Shown one piece after another: positions 21,560 through 33,700 of a stretch of 64,000 bases of DNA. The DNA is from Incurvaria masculella. Its lineage: Eukaryota > Arthropoda > Insecta > Lepidoptera > Incurvariidae. A program made the position numbers and the translations under genes. The first letter of the stretch is position 1; every line of letters begins with the position of its first letter. The notes below the pieces were generated by a model. The model saw only the letters and a list, made by a program, of their open reading frames with translations. It made no database searches and was not told where the DNA came from. The stretch covers positions 5,629,036 to 5,693,035 of the forward strand of contig OX335643.1 of assembly GCA_946894095.1 (NCBI GenBank), written 5' to 3'.

Positions 21560-21563
21560 TTAA

Positions 21564-23284
21564 CAGGCCTTAGTTAAGCATTATTAGTTTCTCGGTATTG
21601 GTCAAAATCTCATATAGGAATCTATTATTACTTTATTGATAGGGATGCTCTCAAACCATTATACTCTTAATTGTCTGTAGGTGGTAGCATTTAAAGGGAT
21701 ATGTAACTATGTGATCAGCTGTACTGTAGTAGTTTATGACAAAACTCATAGTATTAAAACCTAATGTGCAAGTGTTTCACAGTGTTGTGTTGCCACTGGA
21801 GCAGTGCATCGCTTAAAAGTCCTTGCTTACGGTGATGCTTGGCTCAGGTTATCTCTTTCCCTAAAATATGGTTGAAAGAGGTAATGGCTGTGCCCGGCGT
21901 GATGCTCGTGAACGGGTGCTGTTTGTGGGGACTGGCCTGCTCCAATTGGCAACATATTAGTTGGAGGGGATTGTCTTTGCAAATAAAATGATATTTGTCA
22001 TGAACTGTTGCATACGGCATGGATTGTAAATTTTTGAGTATTCATGTGAATTTAGTGTTTTACCTATGTTTCTGTTAAAATAATTGACAAACACTTTTGT
22101 AAACTTAGACTAAGTGGACGTTGAAAAAAAAAAAACAGCGGAGTTTCTTTCCAGTTCTTCTTCGCTGTGTTTTGTTTTGCTGAACTGGCCAATGCTAAAA
22201 TATGACAAATCCGAGTGCAGTGTACTGTCTATGGATGATGAATAAACAATACAATACAATACAACATTTTAAATCTTATCTGAAACGTTCCATACATTTT
22301 AAATTCAGTTTCGGTCAATACTTTTCACAAAAAGTCTCCTTCAGACATCTGCAATGTCTTTTGTAACATTTATGTATTTAGACACAAAAAAAGCTTATTG
22401 GCATTTTAACAATAAATCAAAGGGAAAAAATCACAACCTTAAATAGATGAAGTCACATGCTGCATTTTAGGCATGTACTTGAAATACATAGAATGCATAT
22501 CACAGAATGAAAATTGCTAACAATTCCGATTTGATCCTGGAAAGATGGGTGCGAGTTAAGACCTACCCGAAATATTGTAATTGGTACACATTAATAGGAA
22601 TTTACAAATTAAATAATTATAAATTAGGTATTAAAAGTTCCAAAGGCAAGCAGATAAACCGATATAGAAAAATAACCATACCGATAGAAGTATCTATAAA
22701 ACAAATGAAATAGCGAAAATAACCCTGAAATGCACAAACGTGCAAGATAAATATAAAATTATTGACTATTATTCTCGTACAGTATGAGCAATCTACAACC
22801 AAAATCGTTTCTTATCTAAAAGTACAAACGCACAATATTTTTCAATGCTTTTAAAAACCATATATCCATTGCTAACCCCTATTTACACCACCACCAGTTG
22901 GCATGGTGTATGGCATGGCATCATGGCATATTTGTATGGTGTAACCAAAAAGTAACTTTGGGGTTTTCGTAGCAGAAAGTGGTGGAATGATACATTGTAC
23001 CATAACAAAAACAAAAGACAAAGCCTCCATGCTCAACTGAAACAATAGCCAGCGATAAAATTTTTGGTGGTGCTAAACTGAGCTTTATTTCCTCTTCCAT
23101 CAGTATGTTCATCCATACCCTTTGGCGTTTAGGAAGTAGAGGTATATACGCAAAAAGTCCCACCTTGTAATTAACATGTTGGTTTCCCTAAATGCAGCAC
23201 AATACACATGAAGTTTTCAAACCTTACGGTTTCACGGTGTGCAACGCCGACATGTTTCGGCTATTACGGTTTCACGGCAAATGG
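21564..23284. other. Intergenic, no gene recognised
   Basis: A short (ACAAT)n tract near 22245-22262 may be the tail of a retroelement. Open frames in this stretch are short and have no recognisable features. Confidence 0.35.
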
Positions 23285-23362
23285 TCTTTGAGTGGCTCGT
23301 AGCCTAGTAGCGCGGGGACTTGCCTAGTATACCAGAGGTCTGGGTTCAAATCCTAGCCCCGT
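23285..23362 (+). repeat. tRNA-like SINE head
   Basis: GTGGCTCGTAGCCTAGTAGC resembles an A box and GGTCTGGGTTCAAATCC a B box, spaced as in tRNA-derived SINEs. The related reversed copy at 13963-14045 shares the order of blocks. It does not look like a functional tRNA gene. Confidence 0.5.
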
Positions 23363-24299
23363 TCATGCACAGCACTGCAAAGCAGTAACGCTGGTGTCAC
23401 TTTAATTTTGTTTTCTTCAATGAGCAAGTAGTGGCGACCTAATATACACAGCGTTACTGCTTTGTTGGAGGCGAACCATATCAGTCAAGCACTGGATTGC
23501 ACACCAGGAAAGTGTAAGTTTTCAAAACATTAACAGCGCCAGTGTAAATCTAAAAGTATATGTAATACAAACAAAATTAAGTAAGAATTCCAGTGCAATT
23601 CTCTTAGCGCAAGAATAGACACCTCATTCCTGCATCAACAGTGATACATATCGATTTATAGTTTGAGGCAACACAGTAGAGTAGAGCAATGACCAATTTA
23701 CCGCATGTCTTTATGAAATATATGTAGTTAGGTACGCACAATTAAAAGTAATAGTTTCAAAATAAGACTAAAGTTTCATTAAACTTATGCAAAAAACACA
23801 GGTAGACGACGAAGTAGCCATGTTGTATAGTTATGGATTATATTTGTTGTTTTTTTTGTTCGGTTACATTGGAAGATGCAGAGATTAGAGGCGAATAAAA
23901 CCAAGATGGCTAACACCGCTTGCACACACCGTGCAAAGGTTAGGGGTTAGTGCATTAGTGGAAACGTTACTAGTGCTAGTGGTAGTTGAACAGTTGTATT
24001 TCCCCGTGCATGCCCGCACTACAGCCTCCAATCACCGTCAGAAGCGTATATCGCGCGAGCACGCACCAGTTCAATTACGTTTGAAATGCTAGCCCGCTAG
24101 TGGCGCATACTTAGGATATTATATGTTCTGTGGCGCATACTACTGTACAACGTGTGCAAGCGCCTTACAGACAGATTTTAGCACAGTCCATTACACCAGA
24201 TTACCGAAGGAGCTAAAAACCGTGACATACTCTTTTACTATTAATAGATACATTAATTCTTAAGCTAAATTATGTGCCCTACTTTTTTCTTTTTTAAAC
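23363..24299. other. Intergenic, no gene recognised
   Basis: No element ends or coding features were seen here. The sequence following the SINE head may include the SINE body. Confidence 0.35.
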
Positions 24300-24630
24300 A
24301 TGCTTTTAATTACAATGCTCTAAAAAAAAATTTAACAAAAAAAATAACCGCCTTCAAAGAAAAATCACTAAAAAGTAAAAAATAATTTTCATTTTTGTAG
24401 TTACGATTTCTGTTATTTTTTGAGTCGGCGTCAGCCGGGCACGCGCTGCGTTAATCAAGAGAACCTAACCTAACCTAACCTGACCTAACCTAACCTAACC
24501 TTGGCTGACACCGACTCAAAAAATAACAGAAATCGTAACTACAAAAATGAAAATTATTTTTTACTTTTTAGTGCTTTTTCTTTGAAGTGAGTTATTTTTT
24601 TTTGTAAATTTTTTTTATTTGTTTATTTTT
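24300..24630. repeat. Long inverted repeat with a (CCTAA)n telomere-like loop
   Basis: Arms of about 115 bp (roughly 24310-24440 and 24503-24625) are near-perfect reverse complements, including GTTACGATTTCTGTTATTTT. The loop of about 60 bases contains AACCTAACCTAACCTAACC, then a single CCTGA change and more units: about eight CCTAA units at 24463-24501, the insect telomere motif. The bases flanking the loop (GGCGTCAGCC and GGCTGACACC) pair as the inner end of the stem. Confidence 0.85.
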
Positions 24631-24639
24631 AGTGAATCT

Positions 24640-24970
24640 GAAGTACACTTACTAATTTGTACACGTCCTTTCCAATAAAAAAAGAATCACCGAAATCGGT
24701 TGGCGTTATATTGAGTTATTCGTCCATTTGTCGCGCACATCTTAATACAAATTTAAGACTTTTATGATTTTCTCATGGATATCATTGTCAGAACTTAACC
24801 AAATTAAAATAGGACCACTTGGGAAGCACTAGCTATCATTTAAAAAAATAATCATCAAAATCGGTTCCCCCAGGCAAAAGTTATTCGAGGTAACAAACAT
24901 AAAAAAAAAACTAAAAAAAAACATACAGACGAATTGATAATCCCCTCCTTTTTTGAAGTCGGTTAAAAAT
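24640..24970 (+). repeat. Probable retroelement 3' tail
   Basis: Contains CACCGAAATCGGTTGGCG, ATCAAAATCGGTTCCCCCAG, GTTATTCGAGGTAACAAACA, A-rich stretches and CTCCTTTTTTGAAGTCGGTT. I know such sequences from lepidopteran dispersed repeats. A reversed piece of the last block occurs at about 18082-18112. The class is unknown. Confidence 0.4.
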
Positions 24971-27754
24971 AGGTGAAGTGGCCATCAAGGCTCCTCAGCA
25001 CTGTAATAAGAAAAATATAAATACAACTTATCCAATTGTAATAAACAGACATACCTGAATACTTAAAGTCAAATTAAAGTGTCCCACTAAACTCAATTTT
25101 TTTTCGAATTCCATGACATTGTATCACACTCATGTCACCTGACGATATAAAAATGTGTACACAAAATAAGAATAAACGGTGGATACAAAAAAAAATATCT
25201 AAATAATTGAAGTGTATTTCTGCAATATCTCACCACATTCAGAGTACTTATTAACTTGGGTCCAATCCGCACAATCATACCTTTATCATAAATATATGGT
25301 TTTAACCTCAAAAGGACATTGTCAGATTTTGGTTCAACTAAAATATTGTGTTCAATGTTGAATGTATTATGTCATATTATATGTTTTGAATTAAATTTAT
25401 CAGGCACTATTGTCTTAGTGGGGTTGGAAACCATGAGGTTTTTTTAAACAAAAATTGTTTGAAAAAGTTATTCACACATATGTTGCTCAATCACATACAA
25501 TCAGTTGCCTCTATTTTATTAAAGACTAGTTAAGGTCCGGCTCGGGCCAATTTCGCTTGGACATTCACCAGAGTGGAGCCGATGCCCGGTGAGCGTGTAA
25601 TGTTTTGGATCTCGACAACAGCGCCACCTATTGGGCCTAAAACTATCCTATCTTTCAAGCTTAAACGAATCATACACATAAACAGAGTGACACGTGGATT
25701 TTATAAATTAAGGAAGAGGCAGATTCTCTATTCTTCCCGCATACTCGAAGCGCTGCTATGGAAGGATTTATTCTGATATTTGTTTTAAAGCTCTGACTTT
25801 TAGTTTACTGTTGGTTGCATAGAACATGTTAACTTGCTTATTTCAATAAATTATTGTGAAATAACTATCTACGAAAATGCATAATGAAAAGTTATTCTGA
25901 ATACAGGAATATAATATAGTAATTGTGATATTAATCATTATAACACAAACATTTTATTTATTACATGTTATATAATATATATTTTGTTGAAGATATAGCA
26001 AGCATTTTGAATAAATTTAATGTGATATATGAGTCAAGTTTTTCTACATGTAATTGATTTGTACACTATAAATAAACATATCTTTTGAAGGTCTGACGGA
26101 AATTGATAAAGAATTTGGATTAACAAGTACACAAAATCCGATAGGATTTTCTGATAGGCTATCGGTAAGCCTGAACTTATCTGCAGCAAGAAAGTTAGAT
26201 GAAAAATGTCTTTACATCTTTTGCTTTGAATTTTTATTTTTTATTCCCTTCTTCAAATCTTAGATTGGTTTGATTAGTTTATTCGGTCGAGTCTGTCAGT
26301 AAATCATATTCGCTAATATTCACTACTACTGAAATAATTCAAGAGTTTGGTTTGTTAAATACTGGTTTCTTTAACAAATGACAGCTTTGTGTGGTGTAAA
26401 TAGATAAACGCACATCTATTAATTAATAATTCTCCCAATCTGCATACAAAATGTATAGGCAAGAAAATATATTCATATTAATATTTTTTATCAATACACC
26501 TACATAAGGCGGAGATAAAAAGACGTCAATGAGTTATTAAATCCCCACAGCTCACGCCTAAGGTAAGCGTAATAGTAATTAAACCTATATTGATGGGAAC
26601 AATCAACGTAGATAGGCTGAACAGGATTTAGACACAATAGCCTTGGCCACCTGTCTAAATTAAAATAAATCAATAAATAATTTATTTCGTTATCAAATTC
26701 CATCTACAAAGAATATAAATATGTTTTCTACACTTCATATCACCTATGCGCTAACAGCCACAATGGCTGCAAAGAAAGAGTATATACGCCATTAGGGTAG
26801 ATCTCCCTGAAGAAAATCTCCTGCATTAGGGTCGCTGACAGTGTGTTTGGAAAATGGAGCACTTATTTAACTAGTCTATTGAGATTATTAAAATGGTGAA
26901 TATCACAGATCAGGTTTGACTATATAAAAATGATTTTACTCTGGATTTGATGTGCAACAGCAACCATTAAATACATGATAGGATGAGTATTAAGATCATC
27001 TTCGCTTGAAAAAATCTTCAAAATTAGTTTTATGAATAGTCTTATGTTAAAATTTCTATGTCTATAGGTATGCCCCCTACCCTACGCAAACTTTGACTTG
27101 GCATGCATTCAGCCGGCCAACAATTTTGGCCCCAGCTGTACAATGGTTGTGTTTATGCTGGCTGCTCCGTAATGAACTAAGAACCAAAAATAGCGTCTTG
27201 GCTATAAGAATGACAGTTCTTATTCATTCTATGAATGACAGAGGAATACATAGATAGCTAACATCATACAACGTATAAAACCCACCGATAACTGCTTATT
27301 TTCGCTGGTACCATAAGATTTATAACCTCGCCAAAATGGAACACGGAATAAAAAATCTGTCAACTGTCACTTCATATCAACCATTAAATCGTCTACAAGT
27401 AGGCAAGTTAATAATTAATTAAAAGTGAATTGTTTGTTTTTGTCCGTTATACATAAGATTAGAAGCACTTTTGTTTGTGTAATCTCAAAGTGACGTTAAT
27501 CTATAAATAAAATTCGTTTTGGCGTTCAGGCCGGAGCATTGCTCCACGCTATCTGATTCTGTTCTGTAACGGAAATAACAGGACAGTGTAAATGCTTTTC
27601 TGCCGATGTGTGCTATCTATATTAGAAATATGTGTGACCTGCAGGGATTGTGGTAATGTGCCAAATGTTTGAGAATTTTTAAGGAAATTTACCTGGCAAT
27701 ACTTTAAAGCATCACCTACATTTTGATAACTATTATTACACAAGAATTCTAAAA
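24971..27754. other. Intergenic region between convergent genes; nothing recognised
   Basis: AT-rich and without recognisable coding regions. The 3' UTR of the ankyrin gene on the minus strand must begin at 27754 and run down into this region. Confidence 0.4.
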
Positions 27755-30700
27755 TTATACTGTATTCTGATCAGGAACATCTGTCGCTTTACACATATCA
27801 TTTGAACTACTCTGGGGTTTCAGTAATGAGATTTTATTCGATATTGGAGCAATAACCACTTGCTGCCTGTTGATTTTGGCTTTGGGATAGGAAACATCTT
27901 GCGCAACAGATAACTTCAGTTTATTATCTGTTGAATTACAAGGTATTTCTTTGTCGTTCATGCTGGCAGATGATTTTGAAATAAGATTTCTACCGATGTT
28001 GATAGCAGGAATTTTCCTGTCGTTAATGCTGCCGGTCAGTTTGTAAACAGGCGATTGGTTAGTGCCTTTCACAAGGGTAATATTCTGACCAAAACTGTTA
28101 GCAAATGTCTGCTTCAAATTTTGTGTTCCACTTACAATCAAATTGGACCTTGCAATTTTTATTAAATTGCCTGGCTTTTTTAAGGCATTGGTATTATCAT
28201 TGACAAGTGGAACTTTACTAGTGCCTGCAGTGATAGTGTTCTTAGGCAGCACTTTCACCTTTATAGGTTTAATCTGAAAGTTTTTTACATAATCTGATGC
28301 ATTCTTCATTTTTATGTCTTGCAATATCACTGGTTTTTTCTGGGTGTCTATGGTCAAAGAAACTTTGGGTATGGTCTTAGCAGGACTTGGAGATTCGGTT
28401 GTTTTGGGAGAACCAACACATTTTTCTCCTGTTAGTCCCAACAATGTGTAGTCATGTTTTATTTTGCTTTCAGTTTTAATGTTTACGTCAGCTTTAGTCA
28501 ACTCACTTTTCGTTTTAATGAGAGAATTGTTTAATTGATCTTGAAAGCTGCTTGGCAAAGAATCAACCTTAAGTCTACTTGGAAATTTTTTATTTCGCTT
28601 AGAATAAGATGTGCCAAACTTTTTGTTTTGTTCGTAGAACAAGCCATCTTCTGTTTTGATAATAATGAAAGGTTGTTTACTGGGTGGCGCTTGTGAGGAT
28701 TTCTTTTCACTTCCTTCAGCATCATTTAAGACATAATCACCGACGTCCCCCAGTTTGACTTGACTCATCGCATTATTCATGACGGTGTTCAAGTGCTGTA
28801 TTCTGTATTCAATAACGAGGGTGTTTGTGTTAGCGCCATAGTTGTTTTCGATCCAGGGGTCGGCGCTGTATCTGATCAAGTTTTCAATTACCTTCGAGTA
28901 TTTGTCGGCAATTTGCGATGTGTTTCCTACTTCTGCAATTAAAGAAAAATTCCGATAAAATTAGAGAGCGACAGCGAGTGAGATAATATTCAGCAGAACA
29001 TACCACGACCAGATAGGCGATGTTATTACGTAACACCCACAATCGTAGACCTTGCATGAAAATAGAGGAAATGAAAGCAGTATGCTCTGATTGAACTGAA
29101 TGGCGCTAATTCATCTCTTTATACCCCTCCATGCAAACGTCGTTATGTTACGTTTGTATGTATATATAAACCCCTACCTTAGGTAGAGCGCTGCGCTGCC
29201 AGAGTTGGCAGCTGGAAGTTGTTGAGCGCCTTGAAGTTGACTATCTCCGAGCCACCATCCACGATGCGCTCCAACATTAAGTACGATGATACAGCAGTAT
29301 ACTTACTCTGGGCCAGGTGGTCTACCGCAAGGTAGAAGTTTATTCCCCGAAGAGTGCCATGGTGCCAGAGTTGGGCGCCTGGAAGTTGACTTTCTCCCAC
29401 CCACCATTCACGATGCGCTCCAACATTAAGTAGGATGCTACAGCATTATATTTACTCTGGGCCAGGTGGTCTACCGCAAGGTAGAGTGCCGTGGTGCCAG
29501 AGTTGGGCGCCTGGAAGTTGACTAACTCTGAGCCACTGTCCACGATGCGCTTCAGTATTGAGTACGATACTACAGCAGTGTACTTACTCTCGGCCAGGTG
29601 GCAGGCGGCCTCGACCGCGAGGTAGAGTGCCGTGTTGCCAGAGTTGGGCGCCTGGAAGTTGACGATCTCTGAGCCGCCGTCTACGATGCGCTCCAGCATG
29701 TAGTACACATGCTCAGGGTGACCGCGCTGCGCCGCCAACATCAGCGGTGTGTAGCCTGAGGAAAACCAGCAATATGCTTCGTAATGTGGCCCTGCATATC
29801 TCTGGAAGCTCAAGTCTTAGACCAAATATGTCAGTAAACCTTCCTGTCATGTTCAAACTGTATTGTCATATTGTTGGAACTTCTATCAAGTGGACACCTA
29901 ATCAAATGAGATCCTTCCTGTCATGTTCAAAAATTGAATTGTCATATTTTGTGATCTTCTAGTCCTTAACCTATTAAGTGGATAGCTACTCAAATGAGAT
30001 CTACCTTCCTGACATGTTCAAATTGTATTGTCATATCAATGGAAGTTTTAGTCCTAGACATATCACGTGTATACCTACTTAAATTAAGGTGGTCCAACCC
30101 GGCGGGACAAACTCATTCGCGGGCACTGTACAAAACCGTGCTGTTGCACTCTGGGACCTTCTCTGTTTCAAAGAAAAAGACAGGCTCCGTGATGAGGAAG
30201 ATGCAAAATGTCCACAAAAAAGATAATGTGCATAGTGTATGATTTGGTAAGATTTACGAAAATTTTGATTTCAAAACGACTTATAGCTAAAAGTAAACCC
30301 CGACCGCTGTAGTCAAAAATCAAACAAAAACAAAATAGTTTATAAATCTTTATTAAATAAGCTATGTCTGATGACTAATCTTTTTAAGATTTTCTTACTT
30401 TATCATTGCGTAATAAACCACCAAAGTTATTGTATAAAACGCGCGAAAAATTCGAACTTTCGGACCTTATAACTCAAAAACCAAACACAATTTTACAATG
30501 CCAACAGTCATCAGACATCTAGTTCAATCAAATAAAGCTCTTTTGAGCAAAATTTGGGATCTCTGATAAGAAATATGGGCGTGATCTTCTTTCCCCGTTT
30601 GTATAGGGAGTCGAGCGGGTTGGGCCACCTTAAATCGAAATCTTCCTTCCTAACATGTGCAAATTGTCTTAATATATCTGTGTAATTTTTAGTCCCAGAC

Positions 30701-33700
30701 ACTTCATGTAAGTACTGCGGTTCAAAAGTGTCAACATTTTAGAAAGATAAGTTGCTGAGGAATATGTATGGGCTTTGGGTGGTTTGTAGTTTTTGGGATA
30801 GGAATTACGTTTTAATGTTTCTAAGTCATTGCGAATATGCCAGTATTAAGGAACTTTTTTTATATTACTGCTAGAGGAACTGTAATATTCGACAAGCACT
30901 TTGAAATGAAGTGAATGAGTTCCATCAGGTCTGTGGTATTTGTTTGTAGTGAGCTTTTTGAGCGTATATGAATTCAGTGTGTTCATTTTAAGGGCTTAAT
31001 AAGTATCGAAAACGAATTCGATTAGCAAAAACAACGGTGGCCAAATCGAAAAAAAATAGACATGCCACTTGCATGCCTCAGTCGTCAAAAGTATTATTCA
31101 ATCATATGAGTAAAAAGCACTGCTTAATTTTTTAGAGCGAATGAACCGGAATACTTACAAAAATACATTGATCATGTTTCGCTTTTTGAGGCTAGTCTAA
31201 ACTTTTGAAGGTCGCCTATTTCACCTGCAGCGGGCGGAGGAAGGTAGACGCAGGGCCGCGCCGCACATTTCAGTATCGCTAAGCTCCTGAAGGGAAGGGG
31301 GTGACGCTTTGCATGTTAATGTTTACGTTTACATATTCATTTAAAATGCCTAAACCTTTTACGAACATCGAGTATACTGATGGTGTGGGTGCTTGCTCAG
31401 TGTGAGGACAATCTGTGAAGTGATAATGTGACGCCGTAGATTTCATGTGGTGGGAATCGCGATAGGCATGGCGGTGGTATTCCCTCGCACCTCGTACATC
31501 AGCTTCGCGAGCGCTAGGTGGCGCCGCCGCTGCCGCTCTGTCCACTTCTGAGCGGGCCAGGCGGGGTATTCGGTAAGCAAGTCAAACTTCTGTGCAATAT
31601 TTTCGAAATTTTAAAATACATTTTCTCAGGATTTGGAAAGAATTTCCCCTTTGGTTTTCTGCAGAATGTAACTTCACATTATGTCAAGGAACGCATTTAA
31701 TGAAAATAAAACGTGTGTATTGCCTGAATACTAGTTTGACATTTGTGCAGCAAATGTGTAAAGATAATATCTCACCGTTTATGTCCAAAGCGGTGAGTGC
31801 GTGCCAGAACAGCTGATCCACCAGCTGAGTCGGCTTCAAATCGTCCATATCCGGCGACCACAGGTTCTCCGCCTTCAGGATTTCCCTGCATCACATGCAC
31901 ACACTCTCAGAGGCGCATGAAGCACGTTTTCTTGTTAATTTGAGTTTCAGCGAAATTTACATTTGAAGCATTGTAATCAGATTATATTCAAAATCTGATA
32001 ATGCTTCATTTGTAGATGTCGCTGAAAATCGAATTAATGAGATAATGGTAATGCTGTATTTATTAAAATACATAAAATTAACAACTATTTTATGTAACTA
32101 AACATGAACGGCCCTAACTAGACTTCGGGCGCGAGCGGCGACACGCCCCACAGCAGGAGCTCGCGCTCCAGCTACGACTGTGCACCGACGTACCTTCTCT
32201 CAGCGGCCATGTGCTCGAGTAGCAGCAGGACGTAGTCGTGCGAGGCGGCCTCGGCGGCGTAGTGCAGCGCCGAGCGCTCCTCGTCGTCGGGCGCGAGCGG
32301 CGACGCGCCCCACAGCAGGAGCTCGCGCTCCAGCTACGACTGTGCACCGACGTACCTTCTCTCGGCGGCCATGTGCTCGAGTAGCAGCAGGACGTAGTCG
32401 TGCGAGGCGGCCTCGGCGGCGTAGTGCAGCGCCGAGCGCTCCTCGTCGTCGGGCGCGAGCGGCGACGCGCCCCACAGCAGGAGCTCGCGCTCCAGCTACG
32501 ACTGTGCACCGACGTACCTTCTCTCGGCGGCCATGTGCTCGAGTAGCAGCAGGACGTAGTCGTGCGAGGCGGCCTCGGCGGCGTAGTGCAGCGCCGAGCG
32601 CTCCTCGTCGTCGGGTGCGAGCGGGGACGCGCCCCGCCGCAGGAGCTCGCGCGCCAGCTCCAAATTCGCACCGTGCACCACGCACATTTGCAGCGCCGAC
32701 TGTGTGAAGAAAAGATAATCATCGGTATACTGATGAAACCCATATGTTTTTACGACATTTAGTTTTAGAGTTAGACTGCATAAACACATGCACACTGATA
32801 CCACTCATCATTAGCCATTAAACTTTTAATTCCATTTATCTTGAAACTCTCATTTCTTCACTTACCGGATTTTACAGTATATTGATGAATTATGTTTACT
32901 TATAAATTTTAGTCAGGCACCCTGTATTAAGCTGTTCTTTAAATGGCTCTGTGTTGAAAGTATGTGTCAAAAATCAATAATCAATGGAGTATATGCCAAA
33001 TAGAAAATAAATAAACTCAAAACTTACTGCAGGCTATGCACATGAGCGACCTTACCTTAAAAACTGTCATTACTGTCAAGTTTAATTTACGAGTTTTTAG
33101 ATGAAAGATGTACTCAATGATGCAGTAAGAATAAGGTTTGGACGAAAAGAAGAGCTTTATTTTGTCTTTAAACTAATTTTGATGTAATAATAGGTCGGGG
33201 AAAAAGTCTTTTCGCATTATAGTATGTATGAACTTGTAATAAAATCTCTTTGGCTATACTATTTGTATATTGTAAATTTTAAAGAACATAATTCCAAATT
33301 CAAATTAGGAAAATGTGTGATTCTCATTTGTTTTTCGTACTGTCAAAATGAGTGAATCTAATGAAGAAATTCGATACATTTTAAAATTTTACTACAAAAA
33401 AGGTAAAAATGCAACGCAAGCCGCGAAAAAAATTTGCGATGTTTATGGACCTAGTGCAGTGTCTGTGAGAGTAGCACAAATTTGGTTTAAGCGTTTTCAA
33501 TCCGGAAATTTTGATGTCAAAGATGCACGTCGCTCTGGTCGCCCTATTACGGATAAAATGGATGCCATTTTTGAAAAAGTGGAGCAAGATCGGCATATCA
33601 GTAGTTACGACGTAGCTGAAGAACTAGGAATTGACCACAAAACAGTTTTGGCGCATTTGAAAAAAACTGGGTACACAAAAAAGCTCGATATTTGGGTACC

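Noticed and set aside
23285..23362. A functional tRNA gene
   Set aside because: A and B box-like blocks are present but a closed cloverleaf with matched acceptor stem and a terminator was not evident, and a similar copy exists at 13963-14045.
32114..32743. Arginine/alanine-rich frames of 160-209 codons on both strands
   Set aside because: They are other-frame readings of the GC-rich 162-bp array. The real ankyrin exon uses a different frame (SALQMCVVHGANLELA).
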